Positions 1 through 11,160 of a stretch of DNA of 64,000 nt are shown here, piece by piece. A program made the translations under genes and the position numbers. The DNA is from Adiantum capillus-veneris (lineage: Eukaryota > Streptophyta > Polypodiopsida > Polypodiales > Pteridaceae): positions 2,860,001 to 2,924,000 of the forward strand of contig CM043968.1 of NCBI GenBank assembly GCA_014529385.2, written 5' to 3'. The notes under the pieces were generated by a model. That model made no database searches and was not told where the DNA came from. It worked only from the letters and a program-made list of their open reading frames with translations. Position 1 is the stretch's first letter. Each line of letters begins with the position of its first letter.

Positions 1-2006
1 CCATACTTGACTCGACCAACTGGACAACATAAAATTGGGTTCAACTTTTCGGCCAAAAAATTAGCACTTTGGAGTCCACCACCCACCAAACCATTTGATA
101 ACTATACCTTTTGAAGGTAGTACTATGATACTAGAAACCAATCTTCTAGTTATTTCAATCCAAGAATACATTTCAAGCATTTGACAACAGCATGCAAACT
201 ATTGCATAGCCTTGCAATTGTGAATTTAACAGGTTGTTCCCACCTTTCTTTACCCTTTTAAATATTTTAATTTCCTTCTTCCTTTAGTGATACTAAAGAT
301 ATCTAGTTATTTTTCAAGAAATCACAAAAACCTTGACAAGAATATCCCAATCCTCATCCTAGGACTCGGGTATTGTATCTCCTCTATCACATGTTGAGGC
401 GGCGCCTTCACACAATTTCCATTGGGTTATTTTGTTTGCAAAAGGCATTAAAACATTCTACTTTAGGCTCCTTTAAATAAAATGTATGAGAAGTAGAGCT
501 CTGTCCGGCTGATGTGGACGAGTGCGGGATAGCCCATTTAGGTTCCTAGCCTTTTCAAGGTTCATTTTTACCAAAAAAAATTAAAAACAAGTGTTCTTTA
601 ATTTATCACAACTCCCTTCCTTATCTGATCCATTCCCAAGATCCTTTCCTTCTTTCCTTATCCCTTCGCCATCAGGCTACCTAGACTAGGCTGATTTCCA
701 GACGTATCTACGGGTCCCTATCACCTAGCCAGGACTCACTACCATTTATTCCCAATTTCAGGGCATTGAATGATCGTGAGCTCAAAATATAGACCAATGG
801 TTCTTAGTCCTAGGCAAAAATGACCATTTCCCATTGTATCCCACATGCAAACACTTGCACCGGCCTTTTACCAAGCAGTAGAAGAAAATTATACACGTAA
901 ACTTCTATGTTATGCTAGGCTATCCACCTCCAACCTTCTCGGTAAATTCTTAGTCCTAGGTAAATCCTTTGGTTTCAATATCCTTTTAATGTCTACTCAA
1001 ACATGTCATGAAAAAAAACCACGAGTCTCTTGAGAGTTAAAGTTTTGTCTCGATGTAAGTTTCAAGTTAACCCTGTCTTGGAAGAGTCCCATTGGTTTTA
1101 TTTGCATCATTTGCAATACATGGGGCATCTCCATGGAGTCCTTGCAAGTTTTATGTTCAAGAAACACGGTCATCACTTTTGTGAAGCTATCCCCTTACTC
1201 CCACCTTCCCAATCACAAAGAAAACTTGAAAGTAAACAAACTTGAGATGAGCAATGCATATGCTTTCTACATTGGCCCTTTCTTGAGTTGTCAATACTCG
1301 ACTTTAGAATGCAAGACTTCAATTATTAAGGCAAATAATCTTAAACTTTCTTTGATAGATTATGCAAGAGATGATTAGTTATTATGCATGAGCAGGACCC
1401 TTTTTATGAGTGATAGTGAGACAAGAAAATGTGACATTCCTAAGAGTGGACAAGCTTGTGTAGGGAAAAATGTTCATGTTGAGAAAGCTCAAAAAAACCT
1501 CTTGTACGATGGGATTTAGGCTTACCTTTGTTCTTGTGGAGAGGATTAAACTTATAGCAAGAAGAGGCTTATGGTTTCGGGACTTTCCAATTGATAAGAG
1601 AGGGGATAACCTTAATTGGAAGGAAATTCCCACTTCCAAGGAAAAACTCCATTGATTAAGATAGAATTACCCTTCAAAACTTAACTCTCCTTGAGAGAAT
1701 TAGTATTAACTTGTTTGTATCACTAAACAGATCTTACATACATGCTCGTTTTCTCTTTGAAAGAAGGAAATTCCTATTTCTTAAATCTAAAGAAAAACTT
1801 ATGAACCTTTCATAAGAGCATTCTTTTTAGAGTAAACTATAATGCCACTTGGCATAGAATGGTTGATTCCAAAAAATTCCAATACTTAAGTGCCCGTGAT
1901 TATGTGGAAATTATCTCGTGCATCTTGAAAATCAAAAAGATATTTCTGGAGGGGTTTAAGGTTACTCATAGATATTAATCATCATCCAACATGCATGCTA
2001 TTTTAG
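1..2006. other. No recognisable gene; decayed intergenic or repeat sequence
   Basis: I see no gene here. Short open stretches (for example 845-1033 and 1470-1655 on the plus strand) are not supported by a known motif, by length, or by a splice structure. The sequence is AT-rich with pyrimidine-rich patches near 600-680. It could be old transposon sequence, but I found no LTR, protease, RT or integrase signature. Confidence 0.5.
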
Positions 2007-2484
2007 TATGATCTTGAGTCACCTATGGTTAAAGAGAGTGATTTCTACTCTCCCTATGCCATATTAGTCTGTTAATTCTAGAAAACTTGAAACAACGGAA
2101 CTTGAAATATAAGTATGATCTCCAGTCACCTATGGCTAAAGAGAGTGCTTTCTACTCTCTCTATGCCATATTAGTCTGGTAATCTAGAGAACAAAACTTG
2201 AAATATGATCTCTAGTTACCTATGGTTAAATAGAGTGCTTTCTAGTCTGGTAATCTAGAGAACAGAAATTGAAATATAAGTATGATCTCCAATCACCTAT
2301 GGTTAAAGAGAGTGCTTTCCACTCTCTTTATGCCATATTAGTCTAGTAATCTAGAGAGCGGAACTTGAAATATAAGTATGATCTCTAGTCACCTATGGTT
2401 AAAGAGATTGTTTTCTAATCTCTCTCTATGCCCCGTTAATTTGGTAATCTAGAGAACTTGAAACAATGGAACTTGAAATAACAT
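2007..2484. repeat. Tandem array of five diverged units, each built around a hairpin
   Basis: Units start at about 2007, 2114, 2204, 2281 and 2377, so unit lengths run from 77 to about 108 bp. Each begins TATGATCTC, continues with a conserved CACCTATGGTTAAAGAGAGT block and ends near GGTAATCTAGAGAAC and CTTGAAAT. In units 1, 2, 4 and 5 the GAGAGT block pairs with an ACTCTC block 5-7 nt downstream. Unit 4 has an 11-bp perfect stem (2304-2314 with 2320-2330). Unit 5 keeps the stem through paired changes (AGAGATT with AATCTCT). Unit 3 is short because the right arm is deleted. Confidence 0.85.
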
Positions 2485-4479
2485 CCGATTAGTTCCGGTT
2501 AGCAACGTGGTTATTTAGTAAATTATTCTCCCGAACAAAAAGAAATCTTGCTTAGGAAATTCAAGATCTTAAGCATGAATTGATTTAGGATGGGAAATAA
2601 CTCCATTGATGAAGAAACATGCAAAACCTTACTTTGGTGTATGCGATAGTCTTCTCCTTGATTTTGGGGAGTATTTGAAGAAGTATGTTTGTTATAGACG
2701 GCTCTTTCCACTTCTTTCCTTCTCTTGAAGACCACCAATTCATCATTTGCAATGAGAGGAGAAAAGGAGATAAGGGTGATTCAAGCTATGGAAAGCTTGA
2801 ATGTTAAGGGAGAGAAGAGGTAGAGCATAATGAAAATCTCAATAAACGTTTTGGCCATGTGCGCGTAGAGGGTGTGTGTGTAAGAAGGATTAACTCTATG
2901 GATTGCGCCAAGCTTACTCTCAAGCTTTTCTTCCAAAAAATGAAAGAGAAAAAAAAAACAGAGAAAGGCTTCCTTTTATGCTTTTTTGATAAGTGCTTTA
3001 GTTTATCATTGATAGCTTTTCAACCTTATCAGGATAAATTTTCTTACTTTTCAAAACTTCTTCAATAAGTTACTTACTCACCTTATCCTTATCTTCTCTT
3101 TATCCTCATCTCTATTTTTTCTTTACAAATTTTCTTGAAGAAATATGCTAATTTCTCATGCATTGGTTAAGTCCATGTTTCCACTATGTCAATTGAAAAT
3201 GTCACATGGATAAACTTTGGTGTTGGGATTTGGCCCAAATATTTTTTTTCCCCAATACTTATTATTATTATGTTTACTCTTTTTCTTTCAAGTCGATGAC
3301 TTTGAGGTGTTGGTCATGAGCTAGAAGGAGACCCTTACAAACTCCCCAACAAAAAGAAAGAGCTTCCCTCAGCTCGTAACAATAAATGAAGGAGTTTAGG
3401 CTTCCCCCACAAGCTACCACTATTTGATATAAAATATTTGTCCTTGTTTGTCTTTATCAATAAGCCATTGTTCTATATAAGTTATGACATATCTGCTCTT
3501 TCTTTAAACAGTCTTCAACTTCCTTATAGACTTTATCTCTTTGTAGTCCATCATTTCCTTACTTCCTTTACCCTTGTTCTTATGGAATCTTGGCAACAGG
3601 ATTTGGTCTTATCCTTAAGAATTTTGCACTTGCAAAATTCAACCGAAGCCGTCAAGAGGGCATTCTTAGAGAGTTACAAACATCTACTCTTCCCACAGTA
3701 AGGTTCTTTGGTCAGTCAGACGATATGGAAGCCTTGGAAAAATAGCATAAGGGTGACTCTCTAGGGTTGAGAACACTTTCGCAACAAGGTTTGACTCTTT
3801 AGAGTTGCTGAAGCTTTGGGCCTCGATCCCCAATTTTACTATGTAATAAGACCACTCAATCATGGCTTCTTCAAAAGGTGATTCTTGTTGACTCAATTTA
3901 TCCCTTCTTTTAAGATATACTTGTATCCGCATTTTGGTTTACCCCTTAGGGGTCCCTTTTTCTTCTCCCCTCATACCAGAGAGATTAGTGAAGCCATTTC
4001 TCATTGGGTCATTCCGATGGAAGAAAGACCTAACATGTGTCCAACTTGTGACTCTTGCTATATGACCATGCAATGGAAGGTATGGTTGATTTGTAAGTTT
4101 TTCCTCCTTCTTAATATGAATTTAAAGAATAGGGTTGAATTTCCAATTCTTGGCCCCATAAGGTTATCCAAGTTACTCCCTTTGTTATCCTATTCTTTCA
4201 TCTCGTAGCTTTTTTTATTACCTAGGCTCTGCTTGTTATAGTTTTTCCTTGTAAACATGAGTTATATCCATCAAGTGAAGTCTCTAAGAAAGAAAAAATC
4301 AAGATAAAGACAATAAGATATAGCAAATGATATTTATTTTTCAATTCCATATAGTGAGTTAGAAGATTAATGATAGCACTAATCTCGTCCCTAATAAAAC
4401 AGTCTGGATACATTGCTTGAGTGATACCAAAAGTTTAGTAAGCTAGAGCTTGTAGTTGTAATAACATGAGCTGGCAAGG
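2485..4479. other. No recognisable gene
   Basis: No gene is supported. Open stretches at 3438-3701 and 3885-4208 (plus) and 2523-2738 (minus) have no motif I recognise and are not joined by clear splice sites. The 3' LTR of the minus-strand gypsy element to the right should lie in the lower part of this interval (below about 4480), but I could not fix its ends. Confidence 0.45.
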
Positions 4480-4529
4480 TTCAATTTGGACACAAAAAGA
4501 GGAAAGTTCTTATCAAAAAAGATGAGGAA

Positions 4530-4700
4530 ACTGATAAATAAGACGTTCCCAATCTTTCCAAGAGGCATCTTCAATGGGATAACCCTTCCACTGGACCAAA
4601 ACTTCTCGAATTGTTTGGTGTCATAGCTTCCACTCCTTTATGTCTAAAATCTGCTCAAGCTCCATCTAGAATTCTTCATGTGTGATAAGAAGAGTATCCT
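4530..4700 (-). pseudogene. Chromodomain at the C-terminus of the gypsy polyprotein
   Basis: The minus-strand translation contains EQILDIKEWKL, then REVLVQWKGYP and ASWKDWERL. This is the conserved chromodomain pattern of aromatic and acidic residues around W-K-G-Y. In chromoviruses this domain follows integrase and directs insertion toward particular chromatin. One stop interrupts it, between the two blocks. It lies just downstream of the integrase C-terminal segment at 4733-5140 in the same orientation. Confidence 0.75.
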
Positions 4701-4732
4701 CATTATTTAAGATGTGCAGAAGATCTGTAACA

Positions 4733-5203
4733 TTATTCCTTTATCAAGCCAACATGATTTAAGACATTGTGCACATGCAAGTGAGGGGGTAGAGCAAGTT
4801 CGTGATATTGGTCCCCTATCCTTCTCAAAACCTCAAAGGGTCCACAATATCTATTTGCTAGCTTCTTGTATTTTCCCAATTTAATTGAACTTCTCTTTGT
4901 TTTGTTGAACCTAAGAAAAAAACTATCTCTTGCCTTGAAGATCCTGAGAGATCTATGCAAATCAGCATAACTCTTTTGCATGTCACTTGCTCTCTTAAGG
5001 TTCTCCCGTATTATTTTTAATTGGAGATCCATTTCTTCAAGGGTATTCTTAGCTGTAGGCACTGGGAGACTTGGGTCATCCATCTTGAGAGGAATGAGAG
5101 AATCTTGTCCATAAAGAGCTTTAAATGGAGACATTCCCAAACTTCTATGGTAGGAAGAATTATAGGCAAAAATATTTGATCCAAAGGCGAGGCTATTGAT
5201 TGC
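4733..5203 (-). pseudogene. Integrase C-terminal part
   Basis: The minus strand encodes the end of the integrase core (FAYNSSYHRSLGMSPFKALYG, read just right of 5140) and then a region ending PFEVLRRIGDQYHELALPP. This is the usual gypsy integrase C-terminal module that precedes a chromodomain. The segment is open for 135 codons from 5140. It is continuous with the core at 5667-6200 once the inserted inverted-repeat element is discounted. Confidence 0.85.
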
Positions 5204-5666
5204 ATTAGGAAGAGAATGGGGTCTAGGAGGGTCTCTTTATTTGGCAGTTTAAGGGAGTCAAAACTCTAGTACTAAGAAAGTAATCAAAGGACAGTTTTTG
5301 AATTCAAACAGGCAAAACGGCTAGTTTATTTGAATTCAAATTTCCCCCCAAAATGAAATTCAAAATCTAGCATGCAAAATCATATCATGAAACATATCTA
5401 TGGAAAGAGCTCAATGTGTAGATTACGGATCTATAATCTCCACTCAAATCAGAAATAGTATATAGAAGTTATGGAAGGTCAAAAATAAAAAAATTAGTTC
5501 CCCTCTTTTTTGGGGGGGAAAGTGTATCCTTTGACCACTCTTACACCTCTCTTACACGCCCACCATTCTTGCACACATGGCATGATCCTATTTGTCAAAA
5601 TGCTAATCACCTCCATAATCTCATGGAAAATAAAGAGGCCCTCCTAGACCCCATCCTCTTCCTAAT
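5204..5666. mobile_element. 463-bp inverted-repeat (MITE-like) insertion
   Basis: The ends are 39-bp inverted repeats, 5204-5242 and 5628-5666, matching at 37 of 39 positions; each begins ATTAGGAAGAG when read inward. The integrase coding sequence resumes immediately on both sides, so this is an insertion into an existing gypsy element. The interior has no coding capacity. Flanking bases are nearly palindromic, so the target-site duplication cannot be fixed. The superfamily is unknown. Confidence 0.85.
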
Positions 5667-6260
5667 GGCAATATGATCTCGACATATCTTCTATAACTTG
5701 ATTTAACTCTTTTAGTTTTTCCATCTGTCTCTGCTGGATGATAGGCTAAACATAGGTTTAATTGAGTGCCTAAAGATTGGAACATGGCCTTCCAAAACTT
5801 AGAGGTAAACTTGGCATCACGATCACTGATTATCCTAGGAGGAATTCCAGATAATCTCTTTTACAAATATTTGAGCAATATCAGTTGGAGAGGTAGTGGT
5901 TTTGACTGGGACAAGGTGAGCTACTTTGGTGAGTTTATCCATCACCACAAAAATTGAATCAAAATTTCTAGTAGTCTTGGGTAACCCTATTACAAAATCC
6001 ATATTGATGCATTCCCACTTCATTGCAGGTATATCTAATGGTTGTAGCTTCCCAGGTATTTTGACTCTTTCCGCTTTCTTCTTCTAGAATATTAAGCACT
6101 TCTTGAAGTACTCTAGGGTATCCTTTTTCATCTTAGGACAGCACAAATTTTGTTTAAGGGAATCAAACATTTTGTGATAACCTTAGTGAGCTGCAAGAGG
6201 AGATTCATGAGTTTGTTTTAGAATTTGCATCCTTAAGCATGTAGGTATGCATAGCCGGTT
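5667..6260 (-). pseudogene. Integrase H2C2 zinc finger and catalytic core
   Basis: Minus-strand translation shows HESPLAAH followed by CCPKMKKDTLEYFKKC, a single degenerate H2C2 finger. It is followed by the core beginning MKWECINMDFVIGLPKT, which contains the first catalytic Asp, and then VMDKLTKVAHLVPV. Further on, SDRDAKFTSKFW carries the second catalytic Asp. Stops and frameshifts separate these blocks. Confidence 0.85.
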
Positions 6261-6299
6261 CTTGAAGAATAAGAGTCCATCTTTATATGAATAATCTTC

Positions 6300-6990
6300 T
6301 AGGTATCTTTTTTGAACTTGAGTTTGATTTCTTGAATCAATGGACCAAATTTCTCATCAGTCCGGAGGCTATTTTGAACTTCTTTTGGTAGGGTTGAATG
6401 AACTAGTGAAATGGCAAGAGCCACTACCCATCGGCTTAGAGCATCTACAACTTGACTTTCCTTTCTCGGTCTAAATTTGATTTCAAAAGTGAATTCTCGT
6501 AGAAATTCAACCCATCACCTTTGTCGCATATTGAGATCTGACTGGGTAAAAATCCACTTGAGGATTTTCGGTCAGTAACAAGCTCGAACATCTGACCTAA
6601 AAGATAGTGCCACCACTTCTTGAGGCATGAACCATAGCTAGTAAATCATGGTCATTGGTGGGATAATTCTTCTCATGAATCCTAAGTTTTCATTATTCAT
6701 AAGCTATGGGATGTCCTTCTTGCTGTAGGATCCCACCTATACCCTGTATGCAAGCATCCGCTATCAGCTCAAAGGTTTTTTGAAAGTTTGAGAGTTTGAG
6801 GACAGGTTCACTTACAGTTTTCCTTTAATTTGTTGAAGGTCGTATCTCTTTTATCTGACCAAATAAATGTTTCCTCTTTCCTGGTGAGTTTAATGAGAGG
6901 GCATGTGATGAGTGCATGGTTTTCTATAAATACTTTACACCATCCTGTGAGGCTGATGAATCCCCGAATTTCCAAAATAGATTTGGAAAT
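6300..6990 (-). pseudogene. RNase H domain of the gypsy element
   Basis: Minus-strand fragments read ACIQGIGGILQQEGHPIAYE and then NYPTNDHDLLAMVHA, matching the retroelement RNase H pattern between RT and integrase. Many stops break it. Position between the RT at 6994-7600 and the zinc finger near 6200 supports the call. Confidence 0.75.
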
Positions 6991-6993
6991 GGG

Positions 6994-7600
6994 CTACTGG
7001 ACTACAGCTTCCACCTTAGCTGGGTTGGGAGAGACACCTTCCCTAGAGACTATAAATCCCAAATATGCAACCTTCTCTACAAAGAAATAGCATTTGCCCC
7101 AAATGGTGTAGAGTTGGGTTTTTTTGAGGATTTCCAAGACATGGCGTACATGCAGTTCATGATCTTCTCTGGTCTTTGAATACACAAGGATGTCATCAAA
7201 GAAGACTAGAACAAAATCATCTATCTCTGTCCTAAAAAGGTCAGTCATGGGACGGTTAAATGTGTTAGGGGCATTGGTTAGGCCAAAGGGCATGACGATG
7301 AACTCATAATGTCCAAACCATGTATTGAAAGTTTTTTTAGGAATATTTCCTTTTTTTATCCCTACTTGGTAATAACCTAATCTAAGATCGATCTTGGTGA
7401 AATATTTGGTACCACCAAGCCGATCAAGTAGCTCATCTATGCGAGGCAAGGGTACTTGTTCTTGATAGTACACTAATTCAAGCCTCAAAAATCTATGCAA
7501 AGTCTGAACGTCCCATCTTTCTTCTTTTGAAAGAGCACAGGAGCTCCCCAAGGAGAGACACTGGGTTTGATGAAGCCTTGTTCTAAAAATTGAGTCAATT
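6994..7600 (-). pseudogene. Reverse transcriptase core
   Basis: The longest open part (7551-6994, minus) includes KYFTKIDLRLGYYQVGI, then MPFGLTNAPNTF, and the active-site region VFFDDILVYS in place of the usual YxDD. Upstream of it the fragments [20 protein letters not shown] are visible in another frame. This is the core palm and fingers of a gypsy RT. The frame break near 7500 and stops elsewhere make it a pseudogene. Confidence 0.92.
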
Positions 7601-7793
7601 GGTTCTTCAGCTCTATGGATTCAGAAGGCGACATCTTGCAGGGGGTCCTGGCTATTGGCTGGGCACCAAAGAATTAGCTTGATCTTGTGCTTTAGATATC
7701 TAGGCAGGGGGAAGATTTGTCAATTCTTCAGGGAAATTATCTTGATACTAGTTAAGCCATTCAGGCTCTGATTCTTCTAATTCTATTTCTGGA

Positions 7794-8010
7794 TTATTGA
7801 GTTTTATAACATAGATCGGCAATCTCTTTCTTTAATCCTTTAACTAAACAATTGTCTTTAACCACCTTTAAGGGATCTTTTCCTGCTCTTCCTGGTACCA
7901 AAACTTGTTCGCCCTTTGAACTTGAAAAAGAGATGCTTCCTTTACTGCAATGTATTTTTGCATCATTTCTACTTAGCCAATCCATCCCTAGGTTTCCTTC
8001 AAACCGGCCA
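7794..8010 (-). pseudogene. End of the retroviral-type protease and linker to RT
   Basis: The minus strand reads LGMDWLSRNDAKIHCSKGSI, the conserved post-active-site segment of chromovirus proteases. The catalytic Asp region, which should lie above 8010, is not recognisable. The open stretch ends 7794. Confidence 0.75.
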
Positions 8011-8239
8011 ATCTTTAGGATTCACAAATGGAGCATCTACATGGATGTTCTTTTGTGTGATTCCCAAACTTACTATGGCACATTTGATTGAAAGAATCCT
8101 TAAAGTATACCATCTAGACATGGTGAATATAGTAGCTCGTTCAATTTTTGGACAAGGAATGGCTTGAGTGTCTCAAAGGACCTGAGTGAAAACTTCACCG
8201 TAGGATACGTGCTCTCAAATCATTTGTAGAGCTCCACCT

Positions 8240-9540
8240 ATTTAAAAAAAGAATCCATGTTAGAGTTCAAAATATTACAAAAAAAGAGTAAAGTAACAAA
8301 GGAGTTTACAATACCAAACATGGTATTGTAAACCATCCACTCATTCTAAATACCAAATTAGGCACTATATTTTAAGAAATCAGACTATAGTACCAAACCA
8401 TGGTGCAAAGAAGCACCAAATTTGCTTATATTAACCTATGCAAGTACCTAAAAGTAGCAACTCTATTTTTAGAACCCAATTTTGTAATATACTACCTAGA
8501 GTGACTGGGCCCCAAAAGAATTAAATTGCTCAACTATGTATATAATCTTTGGTACTATGCTGAGTAAAATCACCAAATTTGGTACTATGGATTCCATAAT
8601 GTACTATATAGGTACACTAAAGCACCTTGCATAAGTATCAAACTAGATCCATAGTACCCAATTGTGTTTTTCTTGGATACAAAAAAGCGCTAAAGTTGGT
8701 ACTATGCATCCAGTTTGGAACTTTGCAGGATACACTGAAAGCACCAAATTTGTTTCCAAAATCCAATTTGGTATTATACTACCAAGTGTGAGTGGTGCCC
8801 AAAAGTACCAAATTGGGATTGTGGATCCCTAAAGCACTATGCAGGAACATTAAAAGCACCCTGCATAGTGCCAAACAAGATCCATAACAATAAATTGTCT
8901 ACATTTTTGTACACTACATAGTACCAAATAGAAAACATTTTGCATACTACGTAGTATCAAACTGGATCAATAGTACCAAATGGGGTACTTTTAGTATACA
9001 AAAAAGGCTTCAAAATTAATATTATGCATCTAGTCTGGTACTTTGCAGGAAACGATCTAAGCACCAAATCCATTTTCAAAATCCAATTTGGTATTTTACT
9101 TCCAAATGCAAGAAGTACCTAGAAGTTATCAAATTATTAATGTAGATGCCCTTAGGTACTATGCAGAAAAACCTAAAGTACCCTGTATAGTACCAAATTG
9201 GATACCTTTTTTGTATACTATATAGTACAAAATTGTACCCATAATACTAAATTGGAACTTTTTTAGATATAGAAAAGCGCCAAAATTGATACTATGCATC
9301 TACTTTGGTACTTTGCAAGATGCATTGAAAGTACTATATGTATTTTCAAAACCCAGTTTGGTAATACACTATCAAGAATGAGTGGTGATCATAGGTACCA
9401 AATTGGGAGTGTGCATCCATACTTTTGGGCATTGCAACCAAAAAATTGTATTATGCATCTTATTTGGTACTATGCAAAATCCAGAGAAGCACCAAATTTG
9501 GTACTATGGAGGTAGAAATTGGTACCTACAATGATATTGT
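8240..9540. repeat. Diverged ~300-bp satellite rich in TACCAAAT / ATTTGGTA
   Basis: About four diverged units are visible, beginning near 8405 (partial), 8688, 9007 and 9269. Each has the order GGTACTATGCATC, GGTACTTTGCAGG, AAGCACCAAAT, CCAATTTGGTAT and GTGAGTGG. The block is saturated with both orientations of the same short word, including the palindrome TACCAAATTTGGTA, so either strand could fold extensively. There is no coding potential. Confidence 0.75.
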
Positions 9541-10450
9541 TAGTAGATGAACCACACAATCACCCTCCTAGTTGGCCATCTCGTCATAAAGCCACTAATT
9601 TTGTACCCCATTAGTTTTTGGGAAAAGCCTTGTTAATAAGAGGAACTCTGATTTTTAGCCGAGTGATCATTAAGCCCGAAATTTGTAAAATCTGAGTTGT
9701 AATGATTGATTCTGAGTCTGAGCCTTGTAAGTCGGCCACTAAACAAAAGAAGCCCTAGGTGTAAAGCCTAATTTTGTAAGTTTGAAAACAACACTTATCA
9801 TTATCAAAGGTTTTTGGAGAGTTTGAAGCGTACGACTGAGAGCTGCTACTCTCATGCGACTTGTAATTCATTTTTCTTGAGCTCTCGTAATCCAATTTTT
9901 TTTCCAACAATTGCATTACATTCCTTGTCTAGTGCTCTTTAATTTAATTGTAACCATTCTCATTTTTGTTGTGTTTGTGACTACATGTCGGTGAGATAAA
10001 TCTATTATTTTGAGGTCGTTAATGGTTGTTTTTTGACATTTTGACCATAGGACAATGTTCCTAGACCATAGGGAGATCCTTTTGGATAGTTCTGCTACAC
10101 TTTTTAGGAACTCGATCATGATGGATCGTGATTTTGGTACCTTGCCGAATTGTGACCAGAATTGGTAGAATACTGCCCCTAGACATCTTAGACCTCCTCC
10201 TAAAGTTTCGTTGCATTTTGACTTTGTTTCAGTACCAAAATGGCGTGATGATCGAGAGCGGTGAGATGGGACATAGAGAGATTACCTTAGTAGAGCGTGA
10301 TAGATTTTCTAGCTAGACATAGCTTTGTTCTGTAGGTTCACTTCTTGAGTTTGACACCCTCAAAGAGTCGCTTCCCTGCGTATTGATATTATGTTACTGC
10401 CACACAGCTATGCTACAGATGTTCGATCACAGCGACCTGCTAAGAGATTC
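9541..10450. other. Insertion inside the satellite; possibly a retroelement fragment
   Basis: The satellite stops at about 9540 and resumes at about 10450, with related sequence at both junctions (an ACTATGGAG..GAATTGGTAC block on each side). The inserted DNA has pyrimidine-rich stretches near 9870-9910 and a short plus-strand protein-like stretch near 10115-10270 (it includes RPPPKVSLHFDF). I do not recognise a domain. It may be the 5' end of an LTR element, but no LTR ends or primer site are clear. Confidence 0.4.
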
Positions 10451-10640
10451 TATGGAGCAGGGAATTGGTACCATGGTACTATGGAGCTGGGAATTAGTAT
10501 CTACAATGATTGCTGCCCAAAAAGTAATAAATTGATATTGTTTGTCCTAGAGTGATTTTTGGTATTAAAAAAACTAACAATTTGGTATTGTACATCCAAA
10601 TGTGAGTGTTTCCCAAAGACTACAAATGTTATAATATTTC
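10450..10640. repeat. Continuation of the TACCAAAT satellite
   Basis: The words GGTACTATGGAG, ATTTGGTATTG, TACATCCAAATGTGAGTG and CCCAAAG(A)CTAC match the repeat block at 8240-9540 in order. It therefore looks like the right-hand part of one interrupted array. Confidence 0.65.
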
Positions 10641-10869
10641 AACAAAAAACCAAGGCCACCAAGGATTTCATTGTAGAAAAAACATATTACCTGAGAGTCG
10701 TCTAGAATATATATGGGATGTTTGATGACACATTTTGCTTCAATCATGTGCTTACAGACATCCCTTTTGCTAGGTGAAACTCTTGTCTCGGATTTTCATA
10801 ACCAAATTTCTAGTTTCACTTGTGATACTTGTATACAAAGGCAATTGTCTGTGATAAGCACTAAGTGAC

Positions 10870-11160
10870 AACATCTCGGCACATACACAAACAGGGGGTT
10901 TCCATCGAGGAAATCAAATAACCTATGAACAATTACGAAGACTTGGAGTGTATTGGCCTGGAATGGCAGGCGATGTAGCTAATTACATCAAGAAATGCAA
11001 CTTTTGCACAACCAATACCACTGTGGATTATGCCACATTATATCAAGTGACGATAGCACCCGCATGGAGTCATGCTATTGTGGAATATTTGACTAATAAG
11101 GAGTTGCCAGAAGATTGGTCTAAACCCAAACAAAAGGCTTTAATGGCTACTTTCCATTAT
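10870..11160 (+). pseudogene. First H2C2 zinc finger and linker of element A
   Basis: In-frame translation around 10882-11010 shows H-x6-H, then LRRLGVYWPGM, then CNFC, so all four zinc ligands are present. The frame has no stop between 10870 and the TAG ending at 11184. About 50 residues later a frameshift near 11155 moves the coding into the frame of the second finger. In ordinary gypsy elements a single such finger precedes the integrase core; here another follows. Confidence 0.75.

Larger units (their letters stand above)
4480..8010 (-). mobile_element. Ty3/gypsy chromovirus, decayed, lacking a visible gag
   Basis: Read on the minus strand, the order is protease end, RT, RNase H, one H2C2 zinc finger, integrase core, integrase C-terminus and chromodomain. 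That is the standard gypsy order, and the terminal chromodomain marks a chromovirus. The reading frame is broken by many stops and shifts, so the element is dead. Upstream (above 8.2 kb) gag is not visible; the sequence there is a tandem repeat. A 463-bp inverted-repeat element sits inside the integrase. This element is a useful control for elements A and B because it has only one zinc finger and nothing protease-like after integrase. Confidence 0.9.

Noticed and set aside
8240-9540. The satellite considered as a CRISPR-like or coding repeat
   Set aside because: Units are ~300 bp, diverged, and have no ORF or regular spacer.
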